Positions 26,798-35,789 are shown, counted from the first letter of the stretch. The stretch is DNA of 64,000 nucleotides from Deltaproteobacteria bacterium (GCA_016713665.1 JADJOR010000002.1:124001-188000), one strand, 5' to 3'. The notes: generated by a model not told the origin, from the sequence alone. Made by a program: numbers and translations.

Positions 26798-27688
26798 TCA
26801 GCCGCGGTTCGCCCGCAGCGCCGCGATCCGCACGTCGAGGGGCGGATGGGTCGAGAAGAGCGCCATCATGCCGCCATTGCCGATGCCCATCGCCTTCATG
26901 CCGTCGGGCATCGGGGCGACGCCGGCCTTCAGGCGCTCGAGGGCCGCGATCATGTTCTCCGTCCCCGCATAGCGCGCTCCGCCGATGTCGGCGCGGAACT
27001 CCCGCTGGCGCGAGAACCAGGCGACGATCATCGAGGCGAGGATGCCGAAGACGATCTGGGCGACGAGCGACGTGATGAAGAAGGCGGGGCCGTGGCCGAC
27101 GGACTCCTCGTCCCGGTCGCCGCGCATCAGGACGCGGTCGACGAAATGGCCGGCGAGGCGCGACAGGAAGACGACGAAGGTATTCACCACGCCCTGGATC
27201 AGGGTCAGGGTCACCATGTCGCCGTTCGCGATGTGGGCGATCTCGTGGCCGAGGACCGCGTCGATCTCGTTCTTGCGCATGCCGTGGAGCAGGCCCGTGC
27301 TGACGGCGACGAGCGCCGCGTCGCGGCGGGCGCCGGTCGCGAAGGCGTTGGGCTGGTCGGCGGGGAAGATCGCGACCTCGGGCATGCCGATGCCCGCGGC
27401 CTCCGCATGGGCGCGGACGCGGGAGACGAGCCACTGGGACTCGGGATCGCGCGCGTCGGCGGGGATGATCTTCGCGCCGGTCTGCCACTTCGCCATCGTC
27501 TTCGAGAGCAGCAGCGAGATGATCGAGCCCGTGAAGCCGATGATGGCCGAGTAGACGAGCAGCTTGCCGAGGTCGAGGTCGACGCCGTTCGCGGCGAAGA
27601 TGTTCTGGACCCCGAAGACGGAGAAGAGAACCGAGATCACCGCCAGCACGGCGATGTTCGTGACGAGGAAGAGGACGATTCGCATCAT
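26798..27688 (-). CDS. htpX: Membrane zinc metalloprotease HtpX
   Basis: HtpX is an inner-membrane M48 protease that degrades damaged membrane proteins. The 296-residue protein has an N-terminal pair of membrane segments (about 4-22 and 43-62), the zinc motif HEIAH at 148-152 and the third ligand Glu near 230 in SRQREFRAD, followed by two more hydrophobic segments between them (about 160-180 and 200-225). ATG 27688 (MMRIVLFL) is chosen over GTG 27700 because it matches the usual HtpX start and has AAGGGG upstream. The neighbours give no special role; it is a housekeeping quality-control gene. Confidence 0.93.
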   Translation of the reverse strand: MMRIVLFLVTNIAVLAVISVLFSVFGVQNIFAANGVDLDLGKLLVYSAIIGFTGSIISLLLSKTMAKWQTGAKIIPADARDPESQWLVSRVRAHAEAAGIGMPEVAIFPADQPNAFATGARRDAALVAVSTGLLHGMRKNEIDAVLGHEIAHIANGDMVTLTLIQGVVNTFVVFLSRLAGHFVDRVLMRGDRDEESVGHGPAFFITSLVAQIVFGILASMIVAWFSRQREFRADIGGARYAGTENMIAALERLKAGVAPMPDGMKAMGIGNGGMMALFSTHPPLDVRIAALRANRG

Positions 27689-27810
27689 GTCGAAGCACAC
27701 CCCTTTTCAGTCCGGCTTTCGATCCGGCCCCGGCCGAGCGAACAGTGGCCGGCGACCGAGCGGATTCGGAGCATAGGCACGGGCCCCGGCCTTGACCAGC
27801 AAGCGCGCGC

Positions 27811-29007
27811 TCAGAGCCGCATCGGGACCTTGCTGTAGCCGCGCACGTTGTTGTTGTGGGACCACTCGAGCTGCGACTCGTCGACCTCGTAGTCCGGGAA
27901 GCGCGCGAGGATCTCCTCGAAGGCGACGCGACATTCCTGGCGGGCCAGTGATTTCCCGATGCACAGATGATGCCCCTGTCCGAAGTGGACGGTGCGGTCG
28001 AGCTTTCGATGGATGTCGAAGCGGTCCGGTTCCGGGAATTGCCGCTCGTCGCGGTGGGCGGCGCCGGTGAGCAGCAGGACGCGCACGTCCTCCGGGATCG
28101 TCACGCCGTGGCGGGTCCAGGGGCGGGTCGACCAGCGACCCTGGACCTGGGAGGGCGGATCGATGCGCAGGAGCTCCTCGACGGCGTTCGGCAGGCGCTT
28201 CGGGTCGGCCGAGAGCTCGGCGCGCTGGTCGGGATGGCGGCAGAGGGTGACGGCCGAGTTGCAGATCAGGCGCGCCGTCGTCTCGTGGCCGGCGTTCGCG
28301 AGCAGGATGCAGAAGCCGAGCAGCTCCTCGAAGGAGAGTCGCGTCATCTCGCCCGTCTCGACGTCGCGCAGGTCGGCGCCGATCAGCGCGCTGATCAGAT
28401 CGTCCTGCGGCCGCTTCTGACGCTCCTGGATGAACCCGACGAAGTACATCGCGACCTGCGCCTGGGCATCGCGCGCGGCCTGCGGGATCTCGAGGGAGTT
28501 CGACTCGCGGTGCATCGCCGCGTTGGTCTGATGGCGGATGGGGTCGCGGTCCGCCTCCGGGACGCCCAGCATCGCGCTGATCACGTCCATCGGCATCGAC
28601 GAGGCGAGGCGCTCGAAGAGGTCGATCTGGTCGCCGGGCTCGAGCCCTTCGAGTCGGCGGCGCGTGATGGCGCGGACCGTCGGCTCGAGCTCGGCGACGC
28701 GGCGCGGCGTGAAGACCTTGCTGACGAGCTGGCGGACGCGGGTGTGCTTCGGCGGATCGAGGGAGATCATCAGCGGGAGCGGCGTCAGGACCTTCTCGAG
28801 GGTCTGGCCCCAGGCGGAGCTGAAGGTCTCGTAGTCGAGGTGGGCGTCCCAGACGTCGTCGAAGCGCGAGAGCGCCCAGAAGCCCATCTTCTCGTTGTGG
28901 TACACCGGCGCGTGTTCCCGCAGCCAGGCGTAGGTCGGATAGGGATCGATCTGGGTCTGCCAGTCGGTCGGGTCGTATTCGGAGAAGCGGGGGCGTTCGG
29001 ACGGCAT
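27811..29007 (-). CDS. Cytochrome P450
   Basis: Haem-thiolate monooxygenase of 398 residues. Motifs: GHETTAR in the I helix (oxygen activation), ELLR as the ExxR, and the haem loop FGQGHHLCIGKSLAR with the Cys ligand. No redoxin domain is fused and no ferredoxin gene is adjacent. It follows the phytoene-desaturase-like gene by 107 bp on the same strand and could be in the light-responsive operon or the catabolic region. Bacterial P450s of this soluble CYP107/CYP125-like size hydroxylate steroids, terpenes and fatty acids; the substrate is not evident. Confidence 0.92.
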   Translation of the reverse strand: MPSERPRFSEYDPTDWQTQIDPYPTYAWLREHAPVYHNEKMGFWALSRFDDVWDAHLDYETFSSAWGQTLEKVLTPLPLMISLDPPKHTRVRQLVSKVFTPRRVAELEPTVRAITRRRLEGLEPGDQIDLFERLASSMPMDVISAMLGVPEADRDPIRHQTNAAMHRESNSLEIPQAARDAQAQVAMYFVGFIQERQKRPQDDLISALIGADLRDVETGEMTRLSFEELLGFCILLANAGHETTARLICNSAVTLCRHPDQRAELSADPKRLPNAVEELLRIDPPSQVQGRWSTRPWTRHGVTIPEDVRVLLLTGAAHRDERQFPEPDRFDIHRKLDRTVHFGQGHHLCIGKSLARQECRVAFEEILARFPDYEVDESQLEWSHNNNVRGYSKVPMRL

Positions 29008-29114
29008 GGGGCCTCGCGGCGGTGGGGTTCGAAGATCGGATGCTACCGGACGGAGCGGGGGGCCGTCGCGGGAGGTCCGTCCGGAGCCGGGGCCGAGCGT
29101 CGATCGGGCGCCGC

Positions 29115-30545
29115 TCAGCCCCGCGCGAGGCGCCGGATCGCCGAGCGCGCCGCCCAGTAGCCGCATTGCCCGTGGACGCCGCCGCCCGGTGGGGTCGCCG
29201 CCGAGCAGATGAAGAGGCGGGGATTCGGCGTGGCGTAGGGATCGAGCCGGGTCACCGGGCTGTTGAAGAGCTGGAGCGCGTCGGAGACGCCGCCGGTGAT
29301 GGCGCCGCCCTTGTAGTTGGGGTTGTGGCGCTCGAAGTCGGCGGTGTTCATGGCGTGGCGGGCGAGGATTCGGTCGCGGAATCCCGGGGCGAAGCGCTCG
29401 ATCTGGGCCTCGATCGCCGCCGTGCGGTCGAGGGTCGAGCCATGGGGGACGTGGCAGTAGGCGTAGCCCGTGTGCTGGCCGGCGGGGGCGCGGCTCGGGT
29501 CGAACTGGCTCTGCTGGCAGACGATGAGATAGGGGCGCTCGCTGTGGAGCCCCTGATACATGTCGCGCTCGGAGGCGCAGATCTCCTCGAGGGTGCCGCC
29601 GACGTGGACCGTCGAGGCCTCGAGGCAGACGGGATCCTTCCAGGGGATCGGTCCGTCGAGAGCCCAATCGAGCTTGAAGACGCCGGGGCCATAGCGGTAG
29701 CGGCCGAGGCGGCGGCGATAGCCGGCCGGAAGCGCCTCGCCGCCGATCGAGGCGAGCTGCTCGGGGGACGTATCGAAGAGGACGACCCGGGACTCGGGGA
29801 GCTCGTCCATGCGCTCGATCCGCCAGCCGGTCTCGATCTGCCCGCCGAGGCTGCGCAGATAGGAGGCGAGCGCGCGGGTCACCGCCTGCGAGCCCCCCTG
29901 CGCGACGGGCCAGTCCTCGGCATGGCCGGTGATCGCGAACATCACGCCGAGGGCGGCGGTGAGGGGCTGCGACAGGGGCAGCACCGCGTGTCCGGCGCAG
30001 CCCGCGAGCAGGGCCCGGGCGCGCTCCTCGCGGAAGAGGATTCGCGCGAGCCGGTTCGCCGAGAACGCCGCGCGCAGGCCGAAGCGCGCCATCAGGATCG
30101 GATGGCTCGGGATGCGCAGGGGCGCCATCGCGTCTCCGAGCAGGTCCATCGCCCGCTCGACGAAGGGGCCGACCAGCCGTTGATAGGCGGCGCCGTCGCG
30201 CCCGAGCCCGGCGGCCGTCCGCGCGAGCGAGCGGTAGAGCATCACGGCCGGGCCGTCGTCGAGGGGATGGGCGACGGAGGCCTTCGGGCGGAGCCAGACG
30301 AGGCCGTGGTCGGCGAGGGGGAGCTGGGTAAAGAAGGGCGAGAGGATGCCCATCGGATGGACGGCGGAGCAGACGTCGTGGACGAAGCCCGGGAGCGTCA
30401 GCGCCGCGTTGCGCGTTCCGCCGCCGATTTCGTCGGCCGCCTCGATGACCCGGACCGAGTGGCCGCTTCGCGCGAGCTCGATCGCCGCAGCGAGTCCGTT
30501 CGGACCGGAGCCGATCACGATCGCGTCGAGGGAAGGGGGCGTCAT
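29115..30545 (-). CDS. FAD-dependent phytoene desaturase-like oxidoreductase
   Basis: A 476-residue flavoprotein of the CrtI/amine-oxidase group: an FAD-binding Rossmann motif GSGPNGLAAAIELA near 11-24 and the EIGGGTRN second motif, and the C-terminal GGGVHGQCGYWAA segment that closes the FAD site. CrtI-like enzymes desaturate carotenoid precursors, but the DVCSAVHP and GGVSDALQ segments mark the broader 'NAD(P)/FAD-dependent' branch often found near carotenoid or light genes without being a desaturase. It is 13 bp from the DUF393 gene in the sigma-factor operon, so it is probably light-controlled. Confidence 0.85.
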   Translation of the reverse strand: MTPPSLDAIVIGSGPNGLAAAIELARSGHSVRVIEAADEIGGGTRNAALTLPGFVHDVCSAVHPMGILSPFFTQLPLADHGLVWLRPKASVAHPLDDGPAVMLYRSLARTAAGLGRDGAAYQRLVGPFVERAMDLLGDAMAPLRIPSHPILMARFGLRAAFSANRLARILFREERARALLAGCAGHAVLPLSQPLTAALGVMFAITGHAEDWPVAQGGSQAVTRALASYLRSLGGQIETGWRIERMDELPESRVVLFDTSPEQLASIGGEALPAGYRRRLGRYRYGPGVFKLDWALDGPIPWKDPVCLEASTVHVGGTLEEICASERDMYQGLHSERPYLIVCQQSQFDPSRAPAGQHTGYAYCHVPHGSTLDRTAAIEAQIERFAPGFRDRILARHAMNTADFERHNPNYKGGAITGGVSDALQLFNSPVTRLDPYATPNPRLFICSAATPPGGGVHGQCGYWAARSAIRRLARG

Positions 30546-30558
30546 GCGGGGCCACGAC

Positions 30559-30993
30559 TTAGCGCGGCGCGCCGCTCCCAGCCACCGCGCACGCCCGATC
30601 GTCGCGACAGTAGCGCGGCTCGCGGCCCGTCAGACGCAGGCGATTGCGGGCGAACCAGAGATAGGCGCGGTCGAGGATCGGCCGGATCCCGGGCCAGCGC
30701 GCCGGCGCAACGAGCCAGCCCCAGCCAACCGCTTCGTAGGCGAGCGCCAGGACCTCGACGCCCTGCACGATGCGCCCGTCGGGCAGCACCGCGTGGAGCC
30801 GCGCTTCGAGGTCCGCCGGATCGAGCCCGTACCGGGAAGCATCGAAGCCCGGTGCCGAGATGTCCTCGAGCTCCAGCCGACCGCGCCCCCCGTCGAGTCG
30901 CAGCAGCAGCCGGCCCTCGCGCGCGCAGAGCGGACACTCGGCGTCGTACAGGATCCGGATCTGCCATCCGGGCGTTTCGGGCTCACGCGACAT
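30559..30993 (-). CDS. DUF393 (DCC family) thiol-disulfide oxidoreductase-like protein
   Basis: A 144-residue protein with the DCC family signature: YDAECPLCAREG near 16-27, the DxxCxxC motif the family is named for. The family is a thioredoxin-like set of unknown function, often beside photolyase or carotenoid genes. Start ATG 30993 overlaps the end of the sigma factor gene by 11 bp, so translation is likely coupled. Ends in TAA at 30559. Confidence 0.85.
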   Translation of the reverse strand: MSREPETPGWQIRILYDAECPLCAREGRLLLRLDGGRGRLELEDISAPGFDASRYGLDPADLEARLHAVLPDGRIVQGVEVLALAYEAVGWGWLVAPARWPGIRPILDRAYLWFARNRLRLTGREPRYCRDDRACAVAGSGAPR

Positions 30994-32311
30994 GGTGTGC
31001 TTCGGGATGGGCAGTCGCACCACCGGGCGTCGCGTAGCCGACCTCGGCTGCGAGGCGATGAAGCGCCTCCTGCTCGCGCAGCTGGGCCAGCGCACGCAGC
31101 TCGATCTGTCGGATCCGCTCCCGGGAGACCCCCATGCGCGCGCCGATCTCGGCCAGCGTCTGGGTCGGCCTCGAGTCGAGCCCGTAGCGCGCCACGATGA
31201 CCTCGCGTTCGCGGGCATCGAGCGTCGGCAGGAGCGACACGAAGCAGGCGCGGATCGCGCCGAGATCGCGTTCGGCGCAGACCTCGCGGGGCTCTTCGGT
31301 CGTGAGCGTGTCCTCGACGACGAGCTCCTCGGCGCCGCGCACGACGGCCTGGGTCGAGATCTCCGGCGCGAGGCTCCGGCAGAGCTCGTCGGCCTCCTCC
31401 GGATCGAGCCCGAGCCGCTCCGCCAGGGCGAGGGCGCTGGGCTCGAAGGCGCTCGTCGGTCGCAAGCGATCCTCGAGGCGCTTCAGCTTGCGCTGCTGGT
31501 CGATCAGCGGGCTCGGCACCCGGACGGTCCGCGAATCGGTCGAGATCGCCCGGACCAGCGCCTGCTCGATCCACCAGACGGCGTAGGTCGAGAACTTGTA
31601 GCCCCGGCGATAGTCGAATTTCTCGACGGCGCGGATCAGGCCGACGTTGCCTTCCTGGATCAGGTCGAGGAAGGGGACTCCGCGGCCGCGATAGCTCTTG
31701 GCGCAGCGCACCACGAGTCTCAGATTGTGGGAGATGAAGCGATTCTTGCTGTCCGAGAGCCGGGCGCGCTCTTCGTCGGCCCGCAGCAGCCGTTCGCGCA
31801 GGCCCTCCATCTCGTCGAGCAGCTCGTCGCTCCGTCGGCCCGAGAGCTCCGCATGGATCTCGAGCAGCACGGGCAGGGCGATGTCGGCTTCGAGCACGAG
31901 GCGCGCGAGCTCTTCGACGGCGGCGCGCATGCGCCGCGTCGCCCGTCGACGCCGATCCGCCTCGAAGCGCGCCAGCGCCGACTCGATCGCGGAGAGCGCC
32001 TCATCGACGACCCGATTCAGGTCCTGGTCGTGATCGTCGCGGTGGCGGCGGGAGAGGGCGCCCGTCACGTGGCCCTGGCTGCGCCTCTCCTGCCAGCGCG
32101 CGACGAGGCAGCGGGCAGTCTGCGGAATTCCGGCGAGCGCTTCACGCAGGCCTGCCTCGGCGGTCTCCATCTTTTCCAGCAGATCCCGCTGCTCGGCCTG
32201 GCCGAGCACGGGCGTATCGAAGATGTCGTCGAGATAGCTCTGCAGGATTTCGCGTTCGGAAGGGGCTCGGTCTCGTTGGGCGACAGGGTTCGTTCGCGTC
32301 ATGGCCGGCAT
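30983..32311 (-). CDS. Sigma-70 family RNA polymerase sigma factor (RpoD/RpoS-like)
   Basis: The 442-residue factor has all regions of a primary-like sigma: region 1.2 (residues about 20-50, ILQSYLDDIF), region 2 with FSTYAVWWI, LVVRCAKSY and GNVGLIRAVEKFDY, and region 4 with LAEIGARMGVSRERIRQIE. A long insertion of charged helix (about 110-205) separates 1.2 from 2, like the non-conserved region of RpoD. Region 1.1 is absent, so it is probably a group 2 factor. Start ATG 32311 has GGAG seven bases upstream; ATG 32302 is an alternative. It is divergent from the CarH-like regulator, with its promoter inside the shared 114-bp region, and should be induced with the light cluster. Confidence 0.88.
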   Translation of the reverse strand: MPAMTRTNPVAQRDRAPSEREILQSYLDDIFDTPVLGQAEQRDLLEKMETAEAGLREALAGIPQTARCLVARWQERRSQGHVTGALSRRHRDDHDQDLNRVVDEALSAIESALARFEADRRRRATRRMRAAVEELARLVLEADIALPVLLEIHAELSGRRSDELLDEMEGLRERLLRADEERARLSDSKNRFISHNLRLVVRCAKSYRGRGVPFLDLIQEGNVGLIRAVEKFDYRRGYKFSTYAVWWIEQALVRAISTDSRTVRVPSPLIDQQRKLKRLEDRLRPTSAFEPSALALAERLGLDPEEADELCRSLAPEISTQAVVRGAEELVVEDTLTTEEPREVCAERDLGAIRACFVSLLPTLDAREREVIVARYGLDSRPTQTLAEIGARMGVSRERIRQIELRALAQLREQEALHRLAAEVGYATPGGATAHPEAHHVA

Positions 32312-32370
32312 CGTTTCTCCGTTGGGGGCGCGCGCGATCTACCTGTCAGAGAGTCCCGAGCCGCATTCGG

Positions 32371-32395
32371 TTTGTCAAGAAAAAATCTTTACAAA
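32371..32395. promoter_or_regulatory. Inverted-repeat operator carrying both -35 boxes of the carH/sigma divergent promoters
   Basis: TTTGTCAAG at 32371-32379 and CTTTACAAA at 32387-32395 form an inverted repeat with 8 of 9 matching pairs around a 7-base A-rich spacer. The left arm contains, on the minus strand, TTGACA; the right arm contains TTTACA on the plus strand. A dimer or tetramer bound here would block both promoters, as known for dark CarH/LitR. The stretch is conspicuously AT-rich in this GC-rich DNA. Confidence 0.72.
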
Positions 32396-32417
32396 ACTGT
32401 CTCTGATGGGATATAAG
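32388..32417 (+). promoter_or_regulatory. Promoter of the CarH-like regulator operon
   Basis: The -35 element is TTTACA (32388-32393), then 18 bases, then TATAAG (32412-32417) as -10. The ATG of the regulator begins eight bases after the -10, so transcription would begin at or just before the start codon and the mRNA would be leaderless or nearly so. Confidence 0.6.
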
Positions 32418-32425
32418 CTGATCCC

Positions 32426-33331
32426 ATGGGCAAAGGCGAGATTACCTATCCCCTCCGGGTCGCGATCCACCGGACCGGCTTGTCCGCCGAGCGGCTGCGC
32501 GCCTGGGAGCTTCGCTACGGCGCGGTCGAGCCGGTGCGCACGCCCGGCGGCTCGCGCCGGTATCGGGAGTCGGATCTCGAACGACTCTCTCTCCTGCGGG
32601 CAGGGGTCGATCGCGGGCGGCGGATCGGAGAGCTCGTTCGCCTCGATACGCCCGCGCTGCGCGCGTATCTGAAAACGGCGAGCGGGGCGGCGGACGCCGT
32701 CGCCGATTTCTCGGAGATCCTCGAGCCTCTCGCTCGTCTGGAGGCCGACGTGGTTCTCGATCGCCTCGCCGGCGAGCAGGCGGGGCGGGGCTCGCTCGAG
32801 TTCGCCCAGGACTTCGTCCTGCCCCTGCTCGCCGAGGTGGGGCGCCGCTGGGAGCAGGGCGAGCTCTCGGTCGCGGCCGAGCATCTCGCGTCGAATCTCC
32901 TCTCCTCGATGCTCGGCGAGTCGCTGCGCGAGGCGAAGCCGGCCGAGCCCGGGGCGGCGATCGTGTTCGCGACGCCTTCGGGCGAGCGGCACGCGCTCGG
33001 TCTGTTCGTGGCGGCCCTGACGGCCGCACACGCGGGGGCCGAGCCGATCTTCCTCGGCGCCGAAGTGCCCGAAGACGATCTGGTCGAAAGCGTGCTGCGC
33101 AGCCGGGCGTCGGTGCTCGCGCTCGGGCTCGTCACGATCGACTCCGAAGCGGCGGCCGAGGTCCTGCGCCGCCTGCGGGCGCGATTGCCGGGGCGCATCG
33201 AGATCTGGATCGGTGGACCCGGCATGCCGCGATGCGCTCCGATTCCCGGCGTCGAGCGGGTCGCCAACCTCGATCAGCTGGCCTCCCGCGTCGCGCTCAC
33301 GCGGCTCGCCGCCGATCGGCAGGCCTCGTGA
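32426..33331 (+). CDS. carH: CarH/LitR-type B12-dependent MerR-family photoreceptor repressor
   Basis: CarH/LitR bind adenosylcobalamin in the dark, repress light genes as tetramers and fall apart in light. The 301-residue protein has a MerR helix-turn-helix (residues 8-75), a helical B12-cap (about 95-165) and a Rossmann B12 domain. Cobalamin signatures are visible: the WxxxxxxxxxEH motif (Trp142, Glu152, His153) and the ExHxxG motif with lower-ligand His189 (ERHALG). The residue after the Trp, which is His132 in Thermus CarH and binds cobalt in the light form, is Glu143 here. ATG 32426; the stop overlaps the next start (TGATG). It heads an operon with FAD oxidoreductase and photolyase genes. 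Confidence 0.88.
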   Translation: MGKGEITYPLRVAIHRTGLSAERLRAWELRYGAVEPVRTPGGSRRYRESDLERLSLLRAGVDRGRRIGELVRLDTPALRAYLKTASGAADAVADFSEILEPLARLEADVVLDRLAGEQAGRGSLEFAQDFVLPLLAEVGRRWEQGELSVAAEHLASNLLSSMLGESLREAKPAEPGAAIVFATPSGERHALGLFVAALTAAHAGAEPIFLGAEVPEDDLVESVLRSRASVLALGLVTIDSEAAAEVLRRLRARLPGRIEIWIGGPGMPRCAPIPGVERVANLDQLASRVALTRLAADRQAS

Positions 33332-34335
33332 TGCGCCGGGTCGCGATCGTCGGGGCCGGGGTCGCGGGTCTTCGCCTCGGCGGGCTGTTGCAGGCGCGCG
33401 GGCTCTCCGTCGAGCTCTTCGACAAGGCGCGCGGGCCGGCGGGCCGGATCTCGACCCGTCGCCTCGACTGGGGGCGCTTCGATCACGGCGCGCAGTACTT
33501 CACGGCCCGCGATCCGCGCTTCGTCGCGCAGGTCGAGGACTGGCTCGCCCGCGGCGTCGCGGCGCCGTGGTCGGCGCGCTTCGCGGTGCTCGAGCAGGGC
33601 GAGGTCCGGAAGGAGCCCAGCCCGCCGATTCGTTATGTCGGCGTCCCGGGCATGAGCGCGATCGCGCGCGATCTGGCGCAGGGGCTCGTCGTCCGAACCG
33701 GCGTGCGCATCGCCTCGGCGTGGCCGCGCGGGCCGCATTGGGTCCTCGTCGCGGACGACGGCTTCGAGTTCGACTCCTTCGACTGGGTCGTGTCGGCGGT
33801 GCCCGCGCCGCAGGCGCCGCCGCTTCTCGAAGCGTCGCCGGTCCTGATGCTGCACGTACGGCGCGTGCGCTTCCTCGCCTGTCACGCGGCGATGGTTCGT
33901 TATGCGGCTCCGCTCGCCGTCGACTTCGACGCGGCCTTCGTGCGGGACTCGCCGCTCGGCTGGGTCGCGCGCGAGGCCAGCAAGCCGGGTCGCGAGCCGT
34001 CGAACGGATGGCTGCTCCACTCGACACCCGCCTGGAGCGAGGCGCATCTCGAGCTCCCGGCCGAACAGGTGCTCGACGCGCTCGCGGCGGCCTTTGCCCG
34101 GGCGCTCGAGCGCTCGCTGCCCGAGCTGCCCGAGCGGGCGAGCGGCACGGTGCATCGCTGGCTCTTCGCGCGCCCCGAGACCCATGGGGCGGGCGCGGCG
34201 CTCTGGGACCCTGAGCTCGGGCTCGGCGTCTGTGGCGATTGGGTCCAGGGCGATCGCGTCGAAGACGCGTTCCTCTCCGCCGAGCGCCTCGCCGAATCGA
34301 TGCTCGCCTCGCTCGCGCGAGACGGGGCCCGCTGA
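33331..34335 (+). CDS. FAD/NAD(P)-dependent oxidoreductase, renalase-like
   Basis: A 334-residue flavoprotein with an N-terminal GAGVAGL FAD loop (8-14) followed by the acidic LFDKARGPAGR segment and an amine-oxidase-like C-terminal motif (GVCGDWVQG, near 308). Proteins of this branch are regularly encoded beside photolyase genes; their substrate is unknown. Its start overlaps the regulator stop (TGATG) and its stop overlaps the photolyase start (TGATG), so the three are coupled. No membrane segments seen. Confidence 0.85.
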   Translation: MRRVAIVGAGVAGLRLGGLLQARGLSVELFDKARGPAGRISTRRLDWGRFDHGAQYFTARDPRFVAQVEDWLARGVAAPWSARFAVLEQGEVRKEPSPPIRYVGVPGMSAIARDLAQGLVVRTGVRIASAWPRGPHWVLVADDGFEFDSFDWVVSAVPAPQAPPLLEASPVLMLHVRRVRFLACHAAMVRYAAPLAVDFDAAFVRDSPLGWVAREASKPGREPSNGWLLHSTPAWSEAHLELPAEQVLDALAAAFARALERSLPELPERASGTVHRWLFARPETHGAGAALWDPELGLGVCGDWVQGDRVEDAFLSAERLAESMLASLARDGAR

Positions 34336-35789
34336 TGCGCGGACTGCACTGGTTCAGGAACGATCTGCGTTTGCGCGACAACCGGGCCCTCGAGGCCCTC
34401 TCGGATCGCGTCGAGGCCTGGCTGCCGGTCTTCGTGCTCGACACCGAGCTGCTCGCGCGCCATCCGGCCTCCCGTCCCCGCACGCGCTTCCTGCTCGACT
34501 GTCTGGTCGCGCTCGAGCGGGATCTGGCGGCGCGGGGGGTCGCGGTCCAGGTGCTCGAGGGCCGACCGGAGCGCGTCCTGCCGGAGCTCGCGCGCTCGCT
34601 TCGCGTGTCGCTCGTGTCCTGGAACCGTTCGCCCACACCCCTCGGCGAGCGCCGGGACGCCCGCGTCGAGGCAGCGCTTCGACGCGCAGGCGCGGACGTC
34701 CTCGTCCTGCGCGACCACACGATCGTCGGCCCCGACGAGATCCGGACGAAGACGGGCGGTTGTTATTCGGTCTACACGCCCTACCGAAAGGCCTGGTGGC
34801 GAGCCTGGCACGACGCGCCCCGGCTGGCCACGCCCCGGGTCCGACTACCCGGAAAGCCGATCGGAGCGGCTCCGGCGGCCTCGAGCGCGAAGCTCGCCGG
34901 GCTCCTCGCGGCAGGCTCGGATCCGGGCGGAGCGATCGTCGCGCCGCGCCTGCCCCGGGGCGGCGAGGCCGTCGCGGCCCGCCGGCTCGCGCGCTTCCTC
35001 GAAGGCCCGGCGGCCCGCTATGCAGTCGATCGGGATCGGCCCGAGGTGGACGGAACGTCCCGCCTATCGCCCCATCTGCGCTTCGGAACGATCTCGGCAC
35101 GGCGCTGCGTCGGCGAGGGACTCGAGCGCGCGAAGGCCGAGCCCGCCGCCCGCGCGGGCATCTCGAAGTGGCTCGACGAGCTCGTCTGGCGCGAGTTCTA
35201 CCACGCCGTCCTCGCCCATTCGCCGCACGTCCTCGGCCGCAGCTTCCGCCCCGAGTACGACGCCCTCGAGTGGAACGACGACGAAGAGGCCTTCGAGGCC
35301 TGGAAGGCGGGTCGCACCGGCTATCCCTTCGTCGACGCCGGCATGCGCCAGCTCGCCGCGACCGGCTGGATGCACAATCGCGTGCGCATGGTCGTCGCGA
35401 GCTTTCTCACGAAGGACCTGCTGATCGACTGGCGCCGGGGTGAGCGCCATTTCTTCGACGCCCTCGTCGATGGCGATCCCGCCTCGAACAACGGCGGCTG
35501 GCAATGGGCCGCCTCGACGGGCACCGACGCCCAGCCCTACTTCCGGATCTTCAATCCGGTCGCGCAGGGCGAACGTTGGGATCCGGACGGGCGGTACGTG
35601 CGGCAATGGGTGCCCGAGCTGAAGGGCCTGCCGGCCGGACGGATCCACGCGCCCTGGGAAGGCGGGACGCTCCCCCCCGGCTATCCACCGCCGATCGTCG
35701 ACCACGCGATGGCGCGTACCCGCGCGCTCGCCGCCTATCGTCGGGCACGTCAGGGCGCGAGCAGGGCGCGCACGCGCTCCTCGCGATAG
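34335..35789 (+). CDS. phrB: Deoxyribodipyrimidine photolyase (class I CPD type)
   Basis: Photolyase repairs UV-induced cyclobutane pyrimidine dimers with reduced FAD and blue light. The 484-residue protein has an N-terminal Rossmann antenna domain (WFRNDLRLRDN at 6-16) and a C-terminal helical FAD domain with the signatures LSPHLRFGTIS, WREFYH, the NNGGWQWAASTGTDA segment and PYFRIFNP. The Trp relay positions appear present. It is coupled to the FAD oxidoreductase gene and ends 40 bp inside the convergent SRPBCC gene. Control by the CarH-like protein is inferred from the operon. Confidence 0.93.
   Translation: MRGLHWFRNDLRLRDNRALEALSDRVEAWLPVFVLDTELLARHPASRPRTRFLLDCLVALERDLAARGVAVQVLEGRPERVLPELARSLRVSLVSWNRSPTPLGERRDARVEAALRRAGADVLVLRDHTIVGPDEIRTKTGGCYSVYTPYRKAWWRAWHDAPRLATPRVRLPGKPIGAAPAASSAKLAGLLAAGSDPGGAIVAPRLPRGGEAVAARRLARFLEGPAARYAVDRDRPEVDGTSRLSPHLRFGTISARRCVGEGLERAKAEPAARAGISKWLDELVWREFYHAVLAHSPHVLGRSFRPEYDALEWNDDEEAFEAWKAGRTGYPFVDAGMRQLAATGWMHNRVRMVVASFLTKDLLIDWRRGERHFFDALVDGDPASNNGGWQWAASTGTDAQPYFRIFNPVAQGERWDPDGRYVRQWVPELKGLPAGRIHAPWEGGTLPPGYPPPIVDHAMARTRALAAYRRARQGASRARTRSSR

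Noticed and set aside
25544..27838. A 764-codon open frame on the plus strand
   Set aside because: Antisense to the amidohydrolase and HtpX genes, both of which have full motif sets.
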